Shown one piece after another: positions 60,865 through 64,000 of a DNA stretch of 64,000 bases. How positions within the stretch are numbered: the stretch's first letter is position 1; every line of letters starts with the position of its first letter. The stretch is taken from positions 78,052 to 142,051 of the forward strand of contig NZ_JAGGKC010000006.1 of the NCBI RefSeq assembly GCF_017873395.1. Direction: 5' to 3'. The stretch comes from Youngiibacter multivorans (lineage in GTDB: Bacteria; Bacillota; Clostridia; Clostridiales; Clostridiaceae). Made by a program: the position numbers and the translations under genes. A model generated the notes under the pieces. That model was not told where the DNA came from. It did not search any database and was given only the letters and a program-made list of their open reading frames with translations.

Positions 60865-61493
60865 TCCCTTCTTATGAGGGTATCCCTGAGCAGGTAGACC
60901 TCATCTGAGATCTTCTTTGCAAAATCCAGGTCATGGGTTATGACTATTATTCCCATACCCTTCTCCTTAAGCTTAAGCATTACGTTTCCGACGCTTTCGC
61001 TCAGGTCCTCGTCAAGTGCAGAGGTCGGCTCATCGAAGAACAGAAAGTCCGGTGCCAGAGCCATCGCTCTTGCAATAGCCACTCTCTGTCTTTGTCCTCC
61101 GCTCAGCATGTGCTCGTAGAAGTCAGCCTTATCCTGAAGACCAAGGTCTTCAAGGAGCCCCATGGCAATAGCCTCGGCATCCTTTTTGCTGACTCCCTTT
61201 ACCCGTATTAACGGGAATGTTATGTTTTCAATTGCACTCATGTGCGGAAATAGGTTGAATGACTGGAATACTAGGCCTATCGAAAGCCTCTTATCCTCAA
61301 GCGGCATTCCGTCAATCGTTATGGTTCCTTTATCCTGTTTTTCAAGAAGCGTCAGACACCTTAAGAGTGTTGTCTTTCCAACACCTGAAGGGCCTGTAAT
61401 GGAATATATCCTGCCTTTTTCAAATTCGGCGCTTATGCCGCTGAATACCTGCTTTCCACCAAAGCTTTTTGACAGGTCGGTTATCTTGAGCAT
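60852..61493 (-). CDS. Polar amino acid ABC transporter, ATP-binding protein
   Basis: The 213-residue protein has Walker A GPSGVGKTT near 34-42, the Q loop VFQSFNLFPH, signature LSGGQRQRVAIARA and Walker B FLFFDEPTSALD, and a His switch ITHD. It powers uptake by the adjacent permease and binding protein. It is about 25 residues shorter than typical GlnQ-type proteins: the C-terminus ends right after LLRDTLIRRD, at a 20-bp tandem repeat. It may be a natural short form. Confidence 0.93.
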   Translation of the reverse strand: MLKITDLSKSFGGKQVFSGISAEFEKGRIYSITGPSGVGKTTLLRCLTLLEKQDKGTITIDGMPLEDKRLSIGLVFQSFNLFPHMSAIENITFPLIRVKGVSKKDAEAIAMGLLEDLGLQDKADFYEHMLSGGQRQRVAIARAMALAPDFLFFDEPTSALDEDLSESVGNVMLKLKEKGMGIIVITHDLDFAKKISDEVYLLRDTLIRRDLVT

Positions 61494-61509
61494 ATCATGT
61501 CCTCCTAAT

Positions 61510-62151
61510 CTACCTGTAGTATGAAAGCTTTGTCTCAGCTCTCTTGAATAGCATGGTGAGTATACCGATTACTATCAGGTAAAGTACTCCGGCCAGACCA
61601 AGCGGGATAAGCGTAACATCCCTTACAGCTGCTATCTTCGCCGCTCTCAATACGTCGCCCATGCCGACCACATAAACTAAGGATGTATCCTTGACAAGGG
61701 TCATCAGTTCATTTGCTGTCGGAGGTATGACCCTCTTCACAACCTGAGGAAGCACAACCTTCAGGAATATCTCGTGCTCCTTGAGTCCGAGCACTCTTCC
61801 CGCTTCATACTGCCCCTGGGGTATGGATTCGATCCCTGCCCTGAATATTTCAGCAAAATATGCTGCATAGTTAAGTATGAAAGCAAGAAGTGATGCCGGA
61901 AGCCTGTCGAGAGTAATTCCGACAAGAGGCAGTCCGAGATATATGAATATGAGCTGGAGGAGAAGCGGCGTACCTCGCATTATGAGGATATAGGTCTGGA
62001 CAATCCAGCTTAAAGCCTTACTCCCTCTAAGCCTTGCAATCGCCAGGAAAAATCCCAATGGAATGCTTACTATGGCGGTAATTGCAAAGACTATGAGGGT
62101 CGTGCCAAGTCCCTCGAGCATGTATGGCAGGATCAAAAGTATATATTCCAT
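61510..62151 (-). CDS. Polar amino acid ABC transporter, permease
   Basis: The 213-residue protein begins MEYILLILPYMLEGLGTTLIVF and has five membrane segments and the HAAPY-type EAGRVLGLKEHEIFLKVVLPQ motif. It also has ELMTLVKDTSLVYVVG. It is the membrane pore of a His/Glu/Gln-type uptake system. It lies between the binding protein and ATPase genes. Confidence 0.95.
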   Translation of the reverse strand: MEYILLILPYMLEGLGTTLIVFAITAIVSIPLGFFLAIARLRGSKALSWIVQTYILIMRGTPLLLQLIFIYLGLPLVGITLDRLPASLLAFILNYAAYFAEIFRAGIESIPQGQYEAGRVLGLKEHEIFLKVVLPQVVKRVIPPTANELMTLVKDTSLVYVVGMGDVLRAAKIAAVRDVTLIPLGLAGVLYLIVIGILTMLFKRAETKLSYYR

Positions 62152-62177
62152 CTGTTTTCCTTTCGGCCTTTATAAGA

Positions 62178-63008
62178 CTACTTGACTATGTTCTCTCCGA
62201 ACCATTTTACTGATATCGCTGCTGCAGTGCCGTCCTTCTTCATGTCGTCCATCGCCTTGTTGAGGTCAGCAAGAAGCAATACATCGGACTTCCTCACACC
62301 GATTCCATATTCCTCATCACCGAAATTGTCATCGAGGAAAGCATACTTTTCTGTTCCCCTCTGTGCGGTATAGTATCTTGCAAGGATGAGGTCTGCAACT
62401 ATGGCATCTACCCTTCCAGCTTCAAGGTCCCTGAACGCATCATCGTATGTGTCGAAGAGAACAGGCTCGCCATCTTTGAAGCCCTTCATGGTCTCAGCAT
62501 CTGCAGATATAGCTTCATATGCACTTGATGCTGTCTGTGTCGCTACCGACTTTCCAGCAAGGTCAGCCTTGCTCTTGATGTCTGAACCCGCCAATGTCAC
62601 TATCGCCTGACTGTTGTCAAGGTATGGTGTCGTGAAGTTTACCTTCTCTTTCCTGCTGTCTGTAATAGTGTATCCATTCCAAATAAGGTCGATGTTCTTT
62701 GAATCAAGCTCAGTTTCCTTAAGCGTCCAGTCGATTGGCTGGAACTTTACCTTAAGTCCCATTCTCTTTGCAGCCTCTGTAGCGAGTTCTACGTCAAATC
62801 CTGTAAAGTTACCCGCTGCATCCCTGAAGCCCATCGGAACGAATGTATCATCAAGCCCTACGATTATCTCGCCCCTAGCCTTGATATCAGCAGTATTGTC
62901 CTTAGGTGCAGGTGGAGTGGTTGGTGTCGGCTCCTTCGCTCCGCATGCATATGCTGAGAGCATTACCCCTGCCATTGCTACCATCATGATTTTCTTCATC
63001 ATTTTCAT
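62178..63008 (-). CDS. Polar amino acid ABC transporter, substrate-binding lipoprotein
   Basis: The 276-residue protein has a signal peptide ending YAC (lipobox Cys22), a Thr/Pro linker and an SBP_bac_3 domain. Typical segments are DDTFVPMGFRDAAGNFTGFDVELA and GYTITDSRKEKVNFTTPYL. Substrate amino acid cannot be told from sequence; the T-box leader may define it. GGAGG precedes the ATG. Confidence 0.94.
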   Translation of the reverse strand: MKMMKKIMMVAMAGVMLSAYACGAKEPTPTTPPAPKDNTADIKARGEIIVGLDDTFVPMGFRDAAGNFTGFDVELATEAAKRMGLKVKFQPIDWTLKETELDSKNIDLIWNGYTITDSRKEKVNFTTPYLDNSQAIVTLAGSDIKSKADLAGKSVATQTASSAYEAISADAETMKGFKDGEPVLFDTYDDAFRDLEAGRVDAIVADLILARYYTAQRGTEKYAFLDDNFGDEEYGIGVRKSDVLLLADLNKAMDDMKKDGTAAAISVKWFGENIVK

Positions 63009-63058
63009 CTTCTTTTCCTCCGATATTCTTATTCTTTTTCAATATGCCGGCCAAAAAC

Positions 63059-63310
63059 AAAAAACCCGTCCGTGATGCTACAGCATCAAGGACGGGATAT
63101 TACTTCCGTGGTTCCACCTTGTTTCACCGACGCCTCACGACGACGGCCTCTTCGAGTACTCAGATACTCTAGCACGATAACGGGTGCAGGGATTACCGGG
63201 GGCCCCTACTGCAATTTCAGGATCCCGACTCATGGATGTGTTCTCCGCATCCCTTTTCTGCCCCTCTCACCTGCCGGGAACTCTCTGAAGATGGATGCAT
63301 GCGGTTAATA
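63059..63310 (-). promoter_or_regulatory. T-box riboswitch leader of amino acid ABC transporter
   Basis: On the minus strand the T-box AAGGTGGAACCACGG lies at 63106-63120, followed by a terminator CCCGTCC..GGACGGG (63065-63096) with T6. Stem I has AGAGAG (63281-63286) and GGTGAGAGGGGC. The leader senses an uncharged tRNA and prevents termination. The specifier lies in GAACACATCCATGAG; CAC, CAT (His), TCC (Ser) and ATC (Ile) are all possible readings, and structure modelling is needed to choose. Confidence 0.92.
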
Positions 63311-63344
63311 TTTCCAATCAATGTCGTTCAATATGATAAGATGA

Positions 63345-63373
63345 ATTTTATCCTCTCAAAGAATTTTTGTCAA
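63345..63373 (-). promoter_or_regulatory. Promoter of the T-box leader
   Basis: TTGACA (63368-63373) and TAAAAT (63345-63350), 17 bp apart on the minus strand, 35 bp or so before stem I. Confidence 0.85.
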
Positions 63374-63491
63374 CTGTATTTTTATCCGGTAATCTGATTT
63401 ATTAACCATAAATGCATCTTTTGCCCTTCATTTTGTTAAGGGTGATCAGCTGCTTCCAATGGATTCAGATGCATGAACTGTTACCCAAAAG

Positions 63492-63677
63492 TCAGCTGCG
63501 TTTCTTCTGGTCTCTATTGAATCTCTCTATGTTTTCAATCACAAAATCTGAAAAGCTTTTAGGATGCTTACCGGTAAGCCGGTAGAAATCATCAGTTATC
63601 GCTTCGGCTGTACCCATTCTGGTCATTAAATAAAGGGCAGCAGTCACATTTACAAAATTCCGGTCCAAACCACGTGG
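63492..63677 (-). pseudogene. C-terminal remnant of an NmrA-like NAD(P)-binding oxidoreductase
   Basis: Reading the minus strand in the frame ending at TGA 63492-63494 gives about 61 residues with VTAALYLMTRMG, ITDDFYRLTGKHPKSFSDFV. This resembles the C-terminus of NmrA/SDR-type NAD(P)H-dependent oxidoreductases (pattern F-x-R-L-T-G-K-x-P-x-S-F). The frame closes at a TAA at its upstream end, so only the C-terminal piece is left. It is not on a start codon with a ribosome binding site. The truncation coincides with IS21-like repeats. Confidence 0.6.
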
Positions 63678-64000
63678 TTAATTGAAAAAGCAACTTCCAC
63701 TTTGCCAAATAGAATTCCACTAATTTAGGAATCTGGGATTTCTTTGATGTACATGGTTTTTTAGACAGTTCACTTAATGATTTTTGGTTTCTGATGGAGT
63801 ACAATGATGCTGACGGAAGTAATAATCCGGCCCTTTTTTGGGCATAGTAAACCAAGGGTGAGATTTTGCTGACTTTTTGAAAGAGTAAATTCCACCCCTT
63901 CTGGAACACTATGATTTAGTCAATCCGGATGGTGCCTCAAGTCAATTAGTTATTTTTTGAGAAGAGATGGGTGCAGGGTTACCTTATCGTGTGGGATAAG
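63678..64000. mobile_element. Possible IS21-family element end with repeated motifs
   Basis: Two 19-nt motifs TTGAAAAAGCAACTTCCAC (63682-63700) and TTGAAAGAGTAAATTCCAC (63877-63895) match at 16 of 19 bases. A third TTCCAC motif ends at 63720. Repeated short motifs near a tip are typical of IS21-type ends. No transposase is visible; the open frame at 63592-63909 has no recognisable domain and I do not call it a gene. The window ends before any istA could be seen. Confidence 0.4.

Noticed and set aside
63592..63909. 105-codon open frame on the minus strand near the right end
   Set aside because: No recognisable domain, low-complexity composition, overlaps the better-supported NmrA remnant in another frame and the repeated motifs; no convincing ribosome binding site.

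Overview
The window reads as a chromosomal segment of an anaerobic Firmicute of the class Clostridia. The evidence is the conserved order of housekeeping genes, Shine-Dalgarno sites of the GGAGG type, sigma-A-like promoters (TTGACA/TATAAT with 17-18 bp spacing), a PASTA-domain kinase, RemA, DivIVA, SepF, a T-box leader, zinc-ribbon forms of L28 and L32, and a selenocysteine tRNA. Genus cannot be fixed from sequence alone. Almost all genes lie on the minus strand. The exceptions are a CapA-like lipoprotein, tmcAL, rpmB, tRNA-Sec and a serpin.

Layout from the left end. 1-11.1 kb (minus) holds rnc, a radical SAM gene, smc and ftsY, then ylxM-ffh-rpsP-khpA-rimM (protein targeting, chromosome condensation, ribosome maturation). 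It also holds plsX-acpP (lipid synthesis) and yceD-rpmF. 11.2-16.1 kb holds capA (+), pta-ackA (-) and tmcAL (+). 16.1-22.0 kb (minus) is the operon asp23-fakA-recG-rsmD-coaD-coiled-coil gene. rpmB (+) is divergent from it. 22.5-39 kb (minus) holds rsgA-rpe-thiN, then rlmN-prpC-prkC. It continues with a macro domain-CHAD-priA-def-fmt-metallopeptidase-rsmB unit and with yicC-remA-gmk-rpoZ-coaBC.

39-56.5 kb (minus) is the cell division and wall region: mraZ-rsmH-ftsL-like-pbp, then murF-mraY-ftsW-ftsQ-DUF881-sbp-DUF881-ylmE-sepF-ylmH-divIVA. It is followed by lspA-rluD-pyrR-exoA-rlmL-like-asparaginase. 56.6-59.1 kb is a pair of M16 peptidase-family genes. 59.2 kb is selC (tRNA-Sec) on the plus strand with its own consensus promoter and terminator, followed by a serpin lipoprotein. 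60.8-63.4 kb (minus) is a polar amino acid ABC transporter behind a T-box leader. The last 600 bases look degraded: a C-terminal remnant of an NmrA-like oxidoreductase abuts a sequence with IS21-like repeated ends.

The core genes are conventional. The parts worth a second look are regulatory or peripheral: tRNA-Sec, the T-box on a transporter, a 49-nt hairpin at the start of the rnc transcript, triplicate MraZ boxes overlapping a terminator/promoter junction, a structured lspA leader, a palindromic 20-bp tandem repeat at the end of the transporter ATPase gene, the macro-CHAD pair, and a division cluster lacking murC/D/E/G and ftsA/ftsZ. I found no convincing new multi-gene defence or biosynthetic system.
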